Shown: piece by piece, positions 22,002 to 32,964 of the stretch
How the letters are laid out: the number at the start of each line of letters is the position of its first letter
Position numbering within the stretch: the stretch's first letter is position 1
Source of the DNA: Ailurus styani
Lineage: Eukaryota; Chordata; Mammalia; Carnivora; Ailuridae
Length of the DNA stretch: 64,000 bases
Assembly: GCA_002007465.1 (NCBI GenBank)
Contig: LNAC01000233.1
Span: 123,690-187,689, forward strand
Reading direction: 5' to 3'
The notes under the pieces: generated by a model
The model's database searches: none
Seen by the model: the letters and a program-made list of their open reading frames with translations, nothing else
What the model was told of the DNA's origin: nothing
Made by a program: the position numbers and the translations under genes

Positions 22002-23588
22002 ACAAGTAGAATAAAAATCAAGAAAACCAAACCAAGTTATAATCAAATTGCTGAAATCAGTGGTAAAGAGAAAAAAAATTCTAGACCAGCCATAGGAAAA
22101 ACATGATATATATATAAAGACATAAGGATGAGTACAGGTTTCTTTTTTTTTTCTTTTCTTTTCTATAGGTTTCTTGCCAGAAACTATGCAAGACAAAAGA
22201 TAACATAGCACATCTTTATAAAATATTGGGAAAAAAGCAAAGATTACCTACAAAGACACAAAGAATGAAAATATCTTTCAAAATAATGAAAGTCAGTATG
22301 ACTTTTAAGATATGCAAAAGCTTAGAAAATTTTACTTTTGGACTTTTACTACCAGAAATGTTAAGGAATGTGTGGCAAGAAGAAGGAAAATGGCACACAG
22401 GAGTCTACAAAAGGCATGAGACACATCAGAAATGGAAATTATTTGGATAAATATAAAACATATTTTACCTTAACTTTCTTACTTTTAGAATTTCTTTATA
22501 AGATAGAAAACTGTTTAAAGCAAAAATAATAACTATTTTTTGTAGGATTTATTAGTGAAATGTGGAAGTAAGGTAATTGACAACAACAGTACAAAGGTTG
22601 AAAGGGTAAATGGAATACTCCACAGTACACGGCTGTGGAGTAGTATAATAAAGTAGTATATTATTGTTTGAGGGTAGACTATGACAATTTAAAATGTATT
22701 TTTTAAATCTTAGAATAATCACTAAAAACAAAATAAAGAGGGCTTGCTAATAGGCTAACTATGAAGATAAAAGAAAGATCATAAAAATATTTAGTTAAAT
22801 CATAAGATGGCAGGAACAGAGGAAAAAAGAACAAAAAAAGAAAGAAAAAAATAGCAAGACTGGTATAAAACCAACCGTAACAATAATTGCACTAACAGAA
22901 ATGGTTTAATGGCTGGAGTGCCATTAATTAATATAACACAAAGCTGATTTCAGAACAAGGAATATTATTAGATTAAATAAATGGTATATTTCCTAACAAC
23001 AAATGGATGAATTCATCAAGAGCACATAACGTGCTTACATATGTATGCCACCAATGACAGTGTTTTAAAACACATGAAATAAAAACTCAGAAATTAAAGT
23101 AGACCTATCCATAGTTATACTTGGAAGTGTCAATATCACTTTCTCTGCAATTAATAGAGCAAGTCAAGAGGAAATCAGTAAGGATAAAGAAGAGCTGAAT
23201 AATATGATTAACAAAACCAACTAAAGGCTAATTGACTTCATAGAAAAACACTCCACCCACAAACATTCTCTTCAATAGGGAATATTCACTTAGAGATCAT
23301 TCTGGGCACTCAAAAAGGTCTTCAGTTTAGAAGAGAGAAATCATACAAAGTAGGTTTTCTGAATGAAACAGAAATAAACTAGGAATTAGTAACAAAAGGA
23401 TATCAGAAAAACCCCAAATATTTGAAAATCAAACAATATCCTTTTGAATAATCCATGGGTCAAAGAAGAAATCAGAAGGCAGATAAGGAAACATTTTTAA
23501 GTGGATAAAAATGAAAGCACAGCATATCAAAATTTGTGAAAAGCAGATAAAGCCGTGCTTGAAAGAAATTGACAGCATTAAAGAAAGA

Positions 23589-24671
23589 AATGAAGAAATC
23601 GCCTTTTCTGGATCTCTTTGCACAAGTGTCATGGCCACTTGTCCCTGAAGAGGGATCTCTTCGGGGGCTGAGATAATTCCAGCCTTGAGATGAATTCACA
23701 ACATGGATGAAGTTAGGTCTGCACCATAGTCCATTTGGTATCTGGTGATTCTGTTCAGAAGGTTGTGAGCCTCAAACCCAGACTAATGTGAAAAAGCCTC
23801 GTGACATCTTCAGAAAAGCACTCAGATGAGCATATTATGTGCCTATTGCATTTGCTATGTCTCACAGGTCCCCAGTGCAGACTCAGTGACACTAATGGTA
23901 GCTTTTATCCCCTCTTCCACTGTACACCATACGTTGTGCTGACAGGTGGTAAAGTTGAGCACATTTTGTTTTCCCTTTAGGGTCTTGTTATTTCGGTTTT
24001 GTTTTTAAGTTAGAAAGGAGACAATTTGACACTCTTTCCTTTCGCCTTCTATAATAGCTTTATTTGCTTTAAAGTACCCACAAACAAAAGAGGCTTTTTC
24101 CTGTTGCTCTCTGGAAAATACACTCTAAAGAAGATTCCCAAGCAGTAGAGGAATTTCTCAGAAATCCACATGGGGACGGAAATAGGGACCTAACTCAGTC
24201 CTCTCACACAGGAAATTTACTGACTGGGCTCTTTGGTTCTTAATCTGCTTACCAGTCTTCTGGACTGGGTTCCTAAAATCTGCTTTAGGGATTTTCCCAC
24301 ATGTGACCCCAGGCCTATGCAGCTTGCCTGACATCGCTGAAGTAGTCTTTGATTCACCAAACACAGAATTTGTCAGCCTTCTCCTGTCCAGTCACACTGT
24401 TGCCCATGATTCCTCCCAGGCTGACCGAGTCTTTCCAAACTGCAAATTTGAAAATAAAGCCATTCTATTTTGTGCCTTTGAGTTGAGATAATAGTCTCAG
24501 CAACGTCAACAGTGATTAGGTGAACATGAATCTATACTTGATGTTTTATTTGTTGGTGTCAGAGGTCCCATGGGAATAAGACTTTGAGAGAGGATTGGCT
24601 GGCAAGAAGTTGATTAGAAAATGCTTTCAAAATCAATACCCCTGAGGGAGGAAAGGAAGCAGAATTGATCA
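23589..24671. other. Interval without gene
   Basis: Unassigned sequence after the abrupt L1 end. Frames of 62-75 codons on either strand have no recognised product. Confidence 0.45.
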
Positions 24672-24675
24672 GAGG

Positions 24676-25175
24676 GAAAATATAACAAATAACCACAACC
24701 TGCGTAGCTTTAAATGACACAAATTTATTATCTTAGAGTTCCACAGAAGTCTGATACATGTCTCACTGGGCTAAAATAAAAATGTCTTCCAGGATAGGAT
24801 GAGCTCCTCTCTGGAATCTCTAGGGGGGGAATCCATTTTCTTGCCTTTTCCCAGCTTCTAGAAACTACTTGCATTCCTTGGTTCCTGTCTCCTTCCTCCA
24901 TCTTCAAATCCAGGCGTAACAGGTAGAATCTTTCTCACATTGTGTCACTCTGGTCTCCTGTTTTCCTCTTCTACATCTAAGGTCCTCGTGATTGCTTTAG
25001 TTTCACTCAGATAATCCAGGGTAATCTCCCTACCTTGAAGTCATCTGATTAGCAACCTTAATTCTATGTGCAACCTTAATTCCTCTTTTCTATTGAAACC
25101 GTCATATTCACAGGTTCAGGAGATTAGATTGTGGATATCTTTGGAGGAGGAAAGGAAGCATTACTCTGCCTACAT
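24676..25175 (-). mobile_element. MaLR LTR (MST/MLT-like), antisense
   Basis: Antisense order of an MaLR LTR: ATAACAAATAACCACAACCT, ACACAAATTTATTATCTTAG, GGTCTCCTGTTTTCCTCTTC, GATAATCCAGGGTAATCTCC, CCGTCATATTCACAGGTTCA, and CATTACTCTGCCTACA at the right edge. Length about 500 bp. Family level is firm, subfamily is not. Confidence 0.65.
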
Positions 25176-25699
25176 GGAGAAACTGAAATAAATTCATTTA
25201 TCCTACAGAGAAGATGACCCCTCAGAGTTGTGCTGAATTGGAACAATGTGTGTAAACCCCAGAGTTTATATAGAGTTGATGTATATTATTGGACTTAGAA
25301 CATCATCCCATCATCACTCAGTGTATTTTTCTTAATACCAAGATATAATAAAGAAATTGCAAAATTGTTCCTCATAGTTTTCATATTTTGTGATTGCAGC
25401 TTTACATAATTTGTGTAATTGAGAGTATAAGTAATAGAATCCATTTTCAACTAGGTATGAGAAAGGGGTATATAGAACTCTCCATATCTCTGAGCCTCAG
25501 TTTTCTCATCTCTAAAGTAAGTATATTTTTGCTTTTAATTTAGAATATGTAACATATACATTTCCTAGCTAGTACTTGGGGAAATAAATATTGCTCAATA
25601 AATTACAGCTAATATGATAGGACATACTGTGGTATAATCCCAATCGTCTACTTGGCTTTTCTGCTAAACAATTATAACTTACAAGATGAGACACTGTAT
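25176..25699. other. AT-rich interval without gene; possible MIR scrap
   Basis: A CCTCAGTTTTCTCATCTCTA segment at 25495-25515 looks like a MIR core scrap. Nothing else was assigned. Confidence 0.4.
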
Positions 25700-25820
25700 T
25701 ATTTATCATTTTATACTTAGTCCCCAGCACAGTGCCTGGCATGTAGCAGCCACTTAATGCCTGTTGGTTGGGCAATTGATTGATTAGGTGGTTAACTGAA
25801 TAAATGAATGTCATTTCTGT
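25700..25820 (+). repeat. L2 LINE 3' end, sense
   Basis: CCCCAGCACAGTGCCTGGCA followed by TGTAGCAGCCACTTAATGCC and the closing TGAATAAATGAATG is the characteristic L2 terminus. Confidence 0.72.
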
Positions 25821-26561
25821 TCCTAATTCCTTATCTTGGCCTTCTCTTAAAAGTCTTCTGTACCATCTTCTATAATATCTTTCTAAACTTCCTTGCTCAA
25901 TACAGGCTCTCCTTTCCACCTGGACTTGACTCCTCATCTCCTACAATCTAAGGATAGTTAGTCTAATTTAATCTGATCCCACACCGTATTTCTTATGTCT
26001 CTCCTCCTTCCCTCCCCCTCTAAACCCAACCCAGGTATTGAGTTCTACCTTCCCATAAAGACTTCCCACTTTACCTTGTCAAGTTCCCAGAAGTTTGTCA
26101 AGTTTGAATTCTCATTTTCCTACACATCTGCAACACTCATTTTGCACTTTAATACACTAACTCGTGTTGTTGCTTTTATTTTATCTTGTTAATCATAATG
26201 AGATCAGATGTCTCTAAACGCTTTTAAAGAAAGAAGTGCAGTTCACATCCTCTTTCATCTATTCTAAGATGCATTTTTGCACATTTTAGCACCTCTGAAA
26301 TCAGAATGCATTTTACAATCAATGGCAATTTAGATCATCATAGGTTTGAATTGCCCGTGTTCTTGTGGAGAGTATTTGAGTTTGCTTCCATCAAAAACTA
26401 CCGATCTGAAATGGCTTCAGATTAAATTTGTGTTGTATATTTAGACCACAAAGATGAGTGAGTACCAACTTTACATTTTTCAGGGGAGATTTTTTTCCTT
26501 CCCTCACACAATGGCAAGATTGAAACATGCAACTTCCCTTGTGCTTTTCTGCCTGTCAGGT
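25821..26561. other. Interval without gene
   Basis: No family recognised. A pyrimidine-rich patch lies at 26001-26030. Confidence 0.45.
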
Positions 26562-26573
26562 TTATTTCTTGTT
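26562..26573. repeat. Outer target-site duplication, left copy
   Basis: TTATTTCTTGTT recurs at 27022-27033 and brackets a minus-strand SINE that itself carries a plus-strand SINE. Confidence 0.8.
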
Positions 26574-26582
26574 TAAGTCCTT

Positions 26583-27021
26583 AAAAAAAATGATTTATTT
26601 ATTTAGGGGAGCCTGGGTGGCTTAATCGGTTAAGTCTCCAACTCTTGATTTTTGGGTCAGGTCATGATCTCAGGGTCATGAGATCGGGCCTCACACTGGG
26701 CTTCACACTCAGCAGGGATTCTTCTCTCCTGTTCTCTCTTCCTCTGCCTCTCCCCCCACTCACTCTCTTTCTCTCTCTGTAAAGATGGGTAAGGCAGTTT
26801 CTTTTTTTTAAAGAAGATTTATTTATTTGAGAGAGAGAGCACACGCACACGCACACGCACACGCAGAGGGAAGGGCAGAGGGAAAAGGAGGGACAGGATC
26901 CTCAAGCCAACTCCCCATTGAGTGCAAGTCTGATGCGGGGCTCCATCTCACCACCCTGAGATCATGACCTGAGCCAAAATCAAGAGTCTGACACTTAACT
27001 GACAGAGCCACTCAGGTACCC
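26583..27021 (-). mobile_element. can-SINE, minus strand, split by a second SINE
   Basis: Its tail (AAAAAAAATGATTTATTTAT) starts left of the inserted SINE and its body resumes at 26816 (GATTTATTTATTTGAGAGAG), ending with CCACTCAGGTACCC. The body contains a (CACACG)n hexamer run at 26840-26865. Old copy. It was present before the plus-strand SINE arrived. Confidence 0.85.
26606..26815 (+). mobile_element. can-SINE, plus strand, inserted in the T-rich tail of a minus SINE
   Basis: Head GGGGAGCCTGGGTGGCTTAA, older TCCAACTCTTGATTTTTGGG form. GATTTATTTATTT at 26592-26604 and 26816-26828 brackets it. Its 3' end is odd: instead of AATAAATAAAATC it has AAAGATGGGTAAGGCAG and then a T run. Confidence 0.85.
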
Positions 27022-27033
27022 TTATTTCTTGTT

Positions 27034-27364
27034 AACTCTTATACCGAGTATATACCCTTTGTCTCAACTTAAGGTAGGGTCTCCTATTACTCATCCCCCA
27101 CCCTGGGCACTTATTCCATAATTGAAAATAAAGTAATGATCCATATTACAAGTGGTGGCATCTTAGAGTCTATTAAATATCATATCACTTTGTATTCCCC
27201 AAGTACTTGGCCTAATGTTATTAGATTAGTATGTATGCTGAATTGCATTAAAGTCACTCTACATGCTCTTTTTCTTCTTATTCCACAACCTACCCCTTTG
27301 TCAAAGCCATTGCATTTTACTTCTTTAATAACCTGGGTATTGGGTAAAGGGCTGGAGCTGGTAG
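27034..27364. other. Short interval without gene
   Basis: Overlapping frames on opposite strands (27136-27396 plus, 27180-27374 minus) have no recognisable domains. Confidence 0.4.
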
Positions 27365-27560
27365 AGAATAACACAGATTACTTTTGCAGTCTTTGAAATC
27401 AGGCTGCTGGGTTTGTATCTTGGCCTTTTTTCCTTCTGGCTCTAATACCTCAGACATATAAGTTAACCTCTCTAATCCTTAATTTTCTCATTGGTAGACT
27501 GAGAATAACAGCAGTATTGCAGAAGGAAGACGTGAGGATTCATTTAGAAACTCATGTACA
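27365..27560 (+). repeat. MIR relic, sense
   Basis: CAGGCTGCTGGGTTTGTATC, TAAGTTAACCTCTCTAATCC, then TTTTCTCATTGGTAGACTGA and GACGTGAGGATTCATTTAG follow MIR order. Confidence 0.68.
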
Positions 27561-27689
27561 ATGTTCAGGCTAATTCAACGGTTAATGTGATGTTGGTTGA
27601 CTCAGTGTTAGCATATTTTTAGTCAAGTAATACATAAAAGTCCTTCATATATACCAACAAAAATGATATTCGTTGGGATCTTATTATGT

Positions 27690-27835
27690 CTCAGTCAATC
27701 ATCTATGCTTCCATTTCCTCATCTGACAGTGGGGAGAGTTAGTAGTACTGATCTTCTAAGGCTGTTCTGAGAATTAAGTGAGACAGTACGTTGAAAATGC
27801 TCAGCATACTGTGAGGCACATGAGTTGTCGGCACC
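27690..27835 (+). repeat. MIR relic, sense, 3' part
   Basis: TTTCCTCATCTGACAGTGGG, GGCTGTTCTGAGAATTAAGT and GAAAATGCTCAGCATACTG match the MIR 3' half. Confidence 0.6.
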
Positions 27836-28235
27836 TCAACGCATTACCTTATTCCATCCCCCCATAGCCCTTTAAAATTGGTGCTATTGGGGTGCCTGGG
27901 TGGCTCAGTCAGTTAAGCGTCTGCCTTTGACTCAGGTCATGATCTCAGGGTCCTGAGATCGAGTCTTGCATTGGGCTCTCTGCTCAGCAGGGAGCCTGCT
28001 TCTCCCTCTTTCTCTGCTGCTCCCCTTGCTTGTTCTCGCTCTCTTTCTCTCTGTCAGATAGAGAGATAAATAAATAAATATATATATATATAAAATATTA
28101 AAAAAAATAAAGTTGGTGCTATTGTTGCCCCCAATGACAGATGAAGCACACACAACTAGTGTTGTCTGAGCCAGGATTCAATCCCAAGTCTGTCTGAGAT
28201 TAGAGTCTGAGAGCTCCATCATTCCATTTGCCAAT
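27836..28235 (-). repeat. MIR relic, antisense, split by a SINE
   Basis: Left piece CTCAACGCATTACCTTATTC, right piece from 28113 with CCCCAATGACAGATGAAGCA and GAGCCAGGATTCAATCCCAA. Together they read as an antisense MIR with the SINE at 27889 between them. Confidence 0.55.
27889..28112 (+). mobile_element. can-SINE, plus strand
   Basis: Head GGGGTGCCTGGGTGGCTCAG. The tail contains AAATAAATAAATA then a (TA)n run at 28079-28091. TTGGTGCTATTG at 27878-27889 and 28113-28124 is a perfect 12-bp duplication. It splits an antisense MIR. Confidence 0.95.
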
Positions 28236-29190
28236 GGAAAGTGTGAAATGTGCCTTGTCATTTTAAGTTTTTTCTGCTCAACACACACCCTAAGTGTGAG
28301 TACTCTCTATCACACATGAACATAAAAGGAGGCACTGAAAGTGATGTGGAGTCATTTTCCGAGCTGGGAAATGGGTGAGATTAGAAATATGGTTGTAGTT
28401 TAAACTGAGAACATATGGGTATGATTTAAATGTGAATTTAGCAAGTCAAAGAAAATGAGCAAGCAATAAAGAGAAAATTTTAAGTAGAAACTTCTGTTTT
28501 TCCTGAGCTTTTATAACAAATGACTTACCAGAAATCTCTTCCCTTTAACATCTCTGCAGCCATGTCAAGTTTGCAATAGTTGCTTTTCTCCACCTAGATT
28601 GCCTTTTTATATTTCCAGGGTCATGATAAAATTCTGTCAGGGCTTTTCAGTAAATGGGTGCTTTTCTTGCATGATTAAATGGTCCCTTTATCTGCCTAGT
28701 ACCTTCAAACCAGACCAAAGAAGAATAATTGCCTAGGAATTTCTTGTCCATCATGTATCCTTGAGAATAATAACGGAGCATATTAGTAATTACCCTGTTA
28801 GAATTTATAAGGTAGTAGGAAGCATTAGTAGGTAATTACCGAGTTTTCCAATCTCCTGACCTTTAGCATCAGTACAAAACCTTTTAAAATGCCCATATTT
28901 TATAATAATTAATCTTGAAGAATGCTATACCTTTCTACAGATAAATTGACATTTATATTTAAAGAATTAATAGCTTCAAATTCTCATATTAGTTTCCATA
29001 TAATTATTTGGAAACCTGTAACTATAAGAATGCTAGCTCAAAAAAAAAAAAAGAATGCTAGCTCAGATAATTTGGGAATCTTATTTATTAAAGTTATTAC
29101 TAAACATTAAATATTAAAAATAAATAAATAAACATCAAATAAAGTTCTTTTAGTGTATGAAGTCACTGCCAATACTTCCTGAATCTACTT
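28236..29190. other. AT-rich interval without gene, containing a poly(A)-only insertion
   Basis: Unassigned apart from a 15-bp direct repeat around an A run at 29026-29065 (listed separately). The 62-codon plus frame at 28922-29110 spans that A run and is incidental. Confidence 0.5.
29026..29065 (+). repeat. 15-bp direct repeat flanking an A run
   Basis: AAGAATGCTAGCTCA occurs at 29026-29040 and again at 29051-29065, separated only by ten A. The structure is that of a target-site duplication around a retrotransposed poly(A) with no element body. Confidence 0.85.
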
Positions 29191-29194
29191 AGGA

Positions 29195-29880
29195 TTTCAT
29201 TCATTCACTCAGTCATTAATTCACTTAACGCATTTTGATTGAGCATTTAGGATGTGCTAGCTAGTGGGGCATGGCAATGAAAAAGATAAGGTCCCTGTTC
29301 AAATCAAGTCCACATTTTGATGGCGGGATACAACCCTTCAGCAAAACGATAAGAAAATACTAGATAACAATAAATGTTCTGCAAAGGATTGAAACAGGGA
29401 GGAGGCCAGGTAGCAGTTATCATTTTTTACATTCTTACTGATCAGCTGTTACTAACTATTGAGAGGAACTAAAACAAGTAAACATAAATTTTGCCCCCTA
29501 AAAACGTATAACCACGCAGTTTATTATATACGGGTGTATAATATAGAATGGTATACATGTAAAAATAGTATATGATTGTGAATGTCACAAGAAAAGTGGG
29601 ATAAAATTTAGAGAAGACAAATGTCAGAGGACATGCTTCCAAAAATGAGGACAAGGAGAGGAGGCTTTATAGGAATAGGATAATACATATATGAGTCTTG
29701 AAGGATGGGTAGGATTCCACAGGTGAACAATGAGAAGAGAATGAGAAGAGGCATTTAATAGAATCAATGCATGTGAGCCAGGCAACGGAGTAGGAGTGTT
29801 AAGGAGAAGAGCTAGAAGTCTTATTGGATGGAATACAGGGAGTACTGCAGGTAAGTAAGATGTAGAGGGACCACAGAGGA
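29195..29880 (-). repeat. L2-like LINE relic, antisense
   Basis: Starts with TTCATTCATTCACTCAGTCA, TTGATTGAGCATTTAGGATG and GATAAGGTCCCTGTTCAAAT, the antisense of an L2 3' end, and continues as weakly matching antisense LINE sequence. The left 160 bp is firmer than the rest. Confidence 0.5.
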
Positions 29881-29890
29881 AGACATTTTG

Positions 29891-30090
29891 TTTTTGTTTT
29901 TGTTTTTAACATTTTATTTATTTATTTGACACAGAGAGAGAGAGAGATCGCAGAGAGGCAGGCAGAGGGAAAGGGGGAAGCAGGCTCCCTGCTGAGCAGA
30001 GAGCCTGATGCGGGACTCAATCCCAGGACCCTGAGATCATGACCTGAGCCGAAGGCAGAGGCTTAACCCACTGAACCACCCAGATGCCCC
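29891..30090 (-). mobile_element. can-SINE, mustelid-type, minus strand
   Basis: The tail side reads TTTTTGTTTTTGTTTTTAAC, the 5' end CCACCCAGATGCCCC. GAGGAAGACATTTTG (29876-29890) and GAGGAAGATATTTTG (30091-30105) form a 15-bp duplication with one change. Confidence 0.96.
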
Positions 30091-30105
30091 GAGGAAGATA
30101 TTTTG

Positions 30106-30401
30106 AAATTTTATTTGCGTTTTTCCGCTTGACTGGATGTCTGGTATAAATCCCTCTCCCAAATTCAAATATTACAAGCTTCAAATCAAATAACAGCTTC
30201 AATGTATTATATATATTGAACATATATGTAAATAATATATATGAATAATAATAAATATATGAACAAATATATACATATATTCATTAAGTGTTTAATCTAG
30301 AATAGGCATCTTTCTTAATGCTCGAATGCCTCTTATTTTCTTCTCAATTCCTTTAATGATTTCTGTGTGATATTGCTATTATATCAGTGACATTATAGTA
30401 G
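30106..30401. other. AT-rich interval
   Basis: An alternating A/T low-complexity patch lies at 30205-30295 (ATATATATTGAACATATATG and similar). No gene. Confidence 0.6.
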
Positions 30402-30615
30402 ACCAGAAGTCAGCAAACTTTTACTAAAGGTGAATATCTCTGTAAATATTTTTGACTTTGCAAGTCATGTAGTCTGTGTCACAACTATTCAACTCTGTCA
30501 TCGTAGCATGAGAGCAATCATAGACAGTATGTAAATTAATAGGTGTAGCTGTGTTCCAATAAAACTTTATTGATAAGAACCAGCAGCTGGCCTGCCAGCT
30601 CTAAATGGACTATAA
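30402..30615 (+). mobile_element. hAT-Charlie non-autonomous element (MER58-like)
   Basis: ACCAGAAGTCAGCAAACTTT, ATTTTTGACTTTGCAAGTCA, CTATTCAACTCTGTCATCGT, then GTGTAGCTGTGTTCCAATAA and AACTTTATTGATAAGAACC follow the element closely. The right terminus is degraded. The hAT-Charlie superfamily is firm, the exact name less so. Confidence 0.72.
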
Positions 30616-31765
30616 ACCAGTGAAGGTAGAATCCATGTCCACTCACTTAGAGTGCAGTGTTTTATACAATGGGAACATGATAAATAGTTGTAAGTTGAAT
30701 AAAGTCACATAATACCTGACATCATCTTTTAAGAAATTTTTTAGCGGTATCTCCTGAACTCTATCCACTGGCCCCTAATAACTGATCACCAAATAGCTGG
30801 TTAGATTAGTACACTGTTGATCCAGTTTGTTTATTAAAATCATCTACAGAACTGGCTAAGTACTTTATAGCCCACTCATTTCTGACATGTTAACAAGAAT
30901 TATTAGTGTAACTGCAAAGTAATTCAACTATTTATTCAAAAAGTATCTTATAATTAGTTGACCCAAATAATATATGCTTTAGTTTTTTCTATTCATTCAG
31001 ACATGAGAAATTGAGAAAATAATTGAGATTATCATATCATCATAACATATGAATACTTGCTTAAACTATATTTAATAAAAGTGTCAAAATTCCAACTAAA
31101 TACTGGCAAGGGATGCGAGACTGGGGCTAGGACCAGAGAAACTAAAGTGTCACTTGAGGAAACAGGGAGCAAAAGACATGCTGAAAAGTCCCAGGATGAG
31201 GACCATGGGTTCAGAAGCCACGCTGACCCCCAGGACTGGATAGATAGAAATATCAGGTACTCCAGTGTCCAGCCAGATAGTTGAAAATAGATAGATCTGC
31301 TGGAGGGACCTTGCAAAGCAGCCAGAAGAGTGGAATTAAGGGCCCAGGATGAAGCGATGTGGGGTATGAGGTCATCTCTGAGAAGTGTTTTTCAGTTATC
31401 AGTAACTGTAAGAGGGCGAATTTGGCAGTGACAAGAGATAAGAGGATAAGGATAAGATCAACTCTTCATAGAAAGTACCTGCCCTGAACAGAAACCGACT
31501 CTGTAGAGTTGTCAAGACCTCTAGGTCACCATGGAGGAAGTCAGCTGTTGCCCTTCTTTTCTTTCCTCTTTTCGGGGGGGGGGGAAAAAAGGGAATATTT
31601 TAAGATTCTAAAAAATGTCTCATATCCAACACCAGGAGAGAGTCAAAAATGACTTCCCATTGTGAATACACAAAAAGTGTAAACTTTTATGGTCGGCGTA
31701 TCCATTTCCTCAATACTGAAAGTTGATGAAGTTAAACATAATGATAATTTGAATTAAAGTATGAC
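30616..31765. other. Interval without gene
   Basis: Opposed frames of 75 and 94 codons at 31032-31316 share the same DNA and neither has a recognised domain. A run of 11 G followed by 6 A lies at 31574-31590. Confidence 0.45.
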
Positions 31766-32063
31766 TTTTTAAAGTTTTCATTTAGGGCGCCTGGGTGGCT
31801 CAGTGGGTTAAAGCCTCTGCTTTCAGCTCAGGTCATGATCTCAGCATCCTGGGATTGAGGCCCGCATAGGGCTCTCTGCTCAGCAGGGAGCCTGCTTCCT
31901 CCTCTCTCTCTGCCTACTTGTGATCTCTTCCTCTCTCAAATAAATAAATAAAATCTTTAAAAAATAAAAAATAAAAATAAAGTTTTTATTTAAATTCCAG
32001 TTTGTTAACATATAGTGTAATACTGGTTTTGGTGTATAATACAGTGATTCAACACTTCCATAC
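31766..32063 (-). mobile_element. L1 3'-end fragment, antisense, split by a SINE
   Basis: Right part AAATTCCAGTTTGTTAACAT and ATAATACAGTGATTCAACAC matches the antisense 3' end of a carnivore L1. The T-rich tail lies left of the SINE (CTTTTTAAAGTTTTCATTTA). Confidence 0.75.
31785..31978 (+). mobile_element. can-SINE, mustelid-type, plus strand
   Basis: AAAGTTTTCATTTA (31771-31784) and AAAGTTTTTATTTA (31979-31992) flank it, with the target in the T-rich 3' tail of an antisense L1. The internal pyrimidine region is shortened (one CTGCC unit lost). Confidence 0.95.
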
Positions 32064-32550
32064 CAAAAAAAAAAAAAAACCCAGCTATATATAATTAAAA
32101 ATATATATAATTTTTAAAAACATATATTTAAAAATATATGTATATATACATATATATGTAATGATTATATTATGTAACTCTTATTGTCTCTATGCCTAAA
32201 AACTTAGTAATATTTTCATATTATAAACTTACAGGAGAATAATTATCAGTTCGATGAAATAAATTTTAGTGAGAAAAAAATGCTTATGAAATCTAAATAA
32301 CTTTTCTTCATTTAAACTATGTTTTTTAAGTATATAAAATGTGACAGTAACTATGTTTACCAAAACTGGAGGTCCAGTAAAACAACTAGAAATAATTTTT
32401 TTCTCAAACTAAATGTGAAGGCCTGAAAAAGTTGCAGAAGTTTTAAAACTTCTTTGTTTTAATCATAATCATGCCGATCTGTCTATAGGAGTTAAAAAAA
32501 AAAACAAGATGCCTGAAGATTGTATACTAGAGAGAGATTTTCAAATATTC
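32064..32550. repeat. A run and AT-rich low-complexity interval
   Basis: A15 at 32064-32078, then alternating A/T palindromic sequence to about 32165 (ATATATGTATATATACATAT). The rest to 32550 is AT-rich with no gene. Confidence 0.6.
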
Positions 32551-32738
32551 TTTTTTTTTAAAGATTTTATTTTATTTGACAGAGAGAGATCACAAGTAGG
32601 CAGAGAGGCAGGCAGAGAGAGAAGGGGAAGCAGGCTCCCCGCTGAGCAGGGAGCCTGATGTGGGACTCGATCCCTGGACCCTGAGATCATGACCTGAGCC
32701 GAAGGCAGAGGCTTAACCCACTGAGCCACCCAGGCACC
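32551..32738 (-). mobile_element. can-SINE, mustelid-type, minus strand
   Basis: Complete from T tail to CCACCCAGGCACC. The flank AAATATTC on the left matches AGATACTC on the right loosely, consistent with insertion into the left duplication of the neighbouring older SINE. Confidence 0.95.
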
Positions 32739-32763
32739 ATATCAGATACTCTTTTGAATAGTC

Positions 32764-32964
32764 TTTTTTTTTGAGAGAGAGAGAGAGAGAGAACATAAGC
32801 AGGGAGGTAGGGAGGGGCAGAGAGAGAGGGAGAAAGAAAGAATTCTAAGCAGGATCTATGTCCAGCATGGAGCCTGACTTAGGGCTCTGTCTCATGACCC
32901 TGAGGTCATGATCTGAGCGAAAATCAAAAGTCAGATGTTGAATCAACTGAGCCTCCAAGGCACC
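32764..32964 (-). mobile_element. can-SINE, minus strand, old copy
   Basis: TTTTTTTTGAGAGAGAGAGA then AACATAAGCAGGGAGG, GAGGTCATGATCTGAGCGAA, ending CTCCAAGGCACC. Flanks ATACTCTTTTGAAT (left) and ATATTCTTTGAAT (right) are a degraded duplication. Confidence 0.92.

Larger units (their letters stand above)
20900..23588 (+). mobile_element. Old L1 (L1M/HAL1-like): ORF1, inter-ORF region and ORF2 endonuclease part
   Basis: Order on the plus strand: probable 5' region (about 20.9-21.2 kb), ORF1-like sequence (AGGACATTAAAATAGCTATT at 21.3 kb, AGCTGAAGAAAAGATAAGTG at 21.7 kb, GCAAAAATAATAAC-type end at 22.5 kb), the inter-ORF region (22.45-22.9 kb), then ORF2 endonuclease-coding relic up to 23.59 kb (GAATTCATCAAGAGCACATA, TGGGTCAAAGAAGAAATC). 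All frames are broken. The reverse-transcriptase part and 3' UTR are missing, which is unusual because L1s normally lose the 5' end. A SINE at 21440 and a small T/C-rich insert at 22145 interrupt it. Confidence 0.75.
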
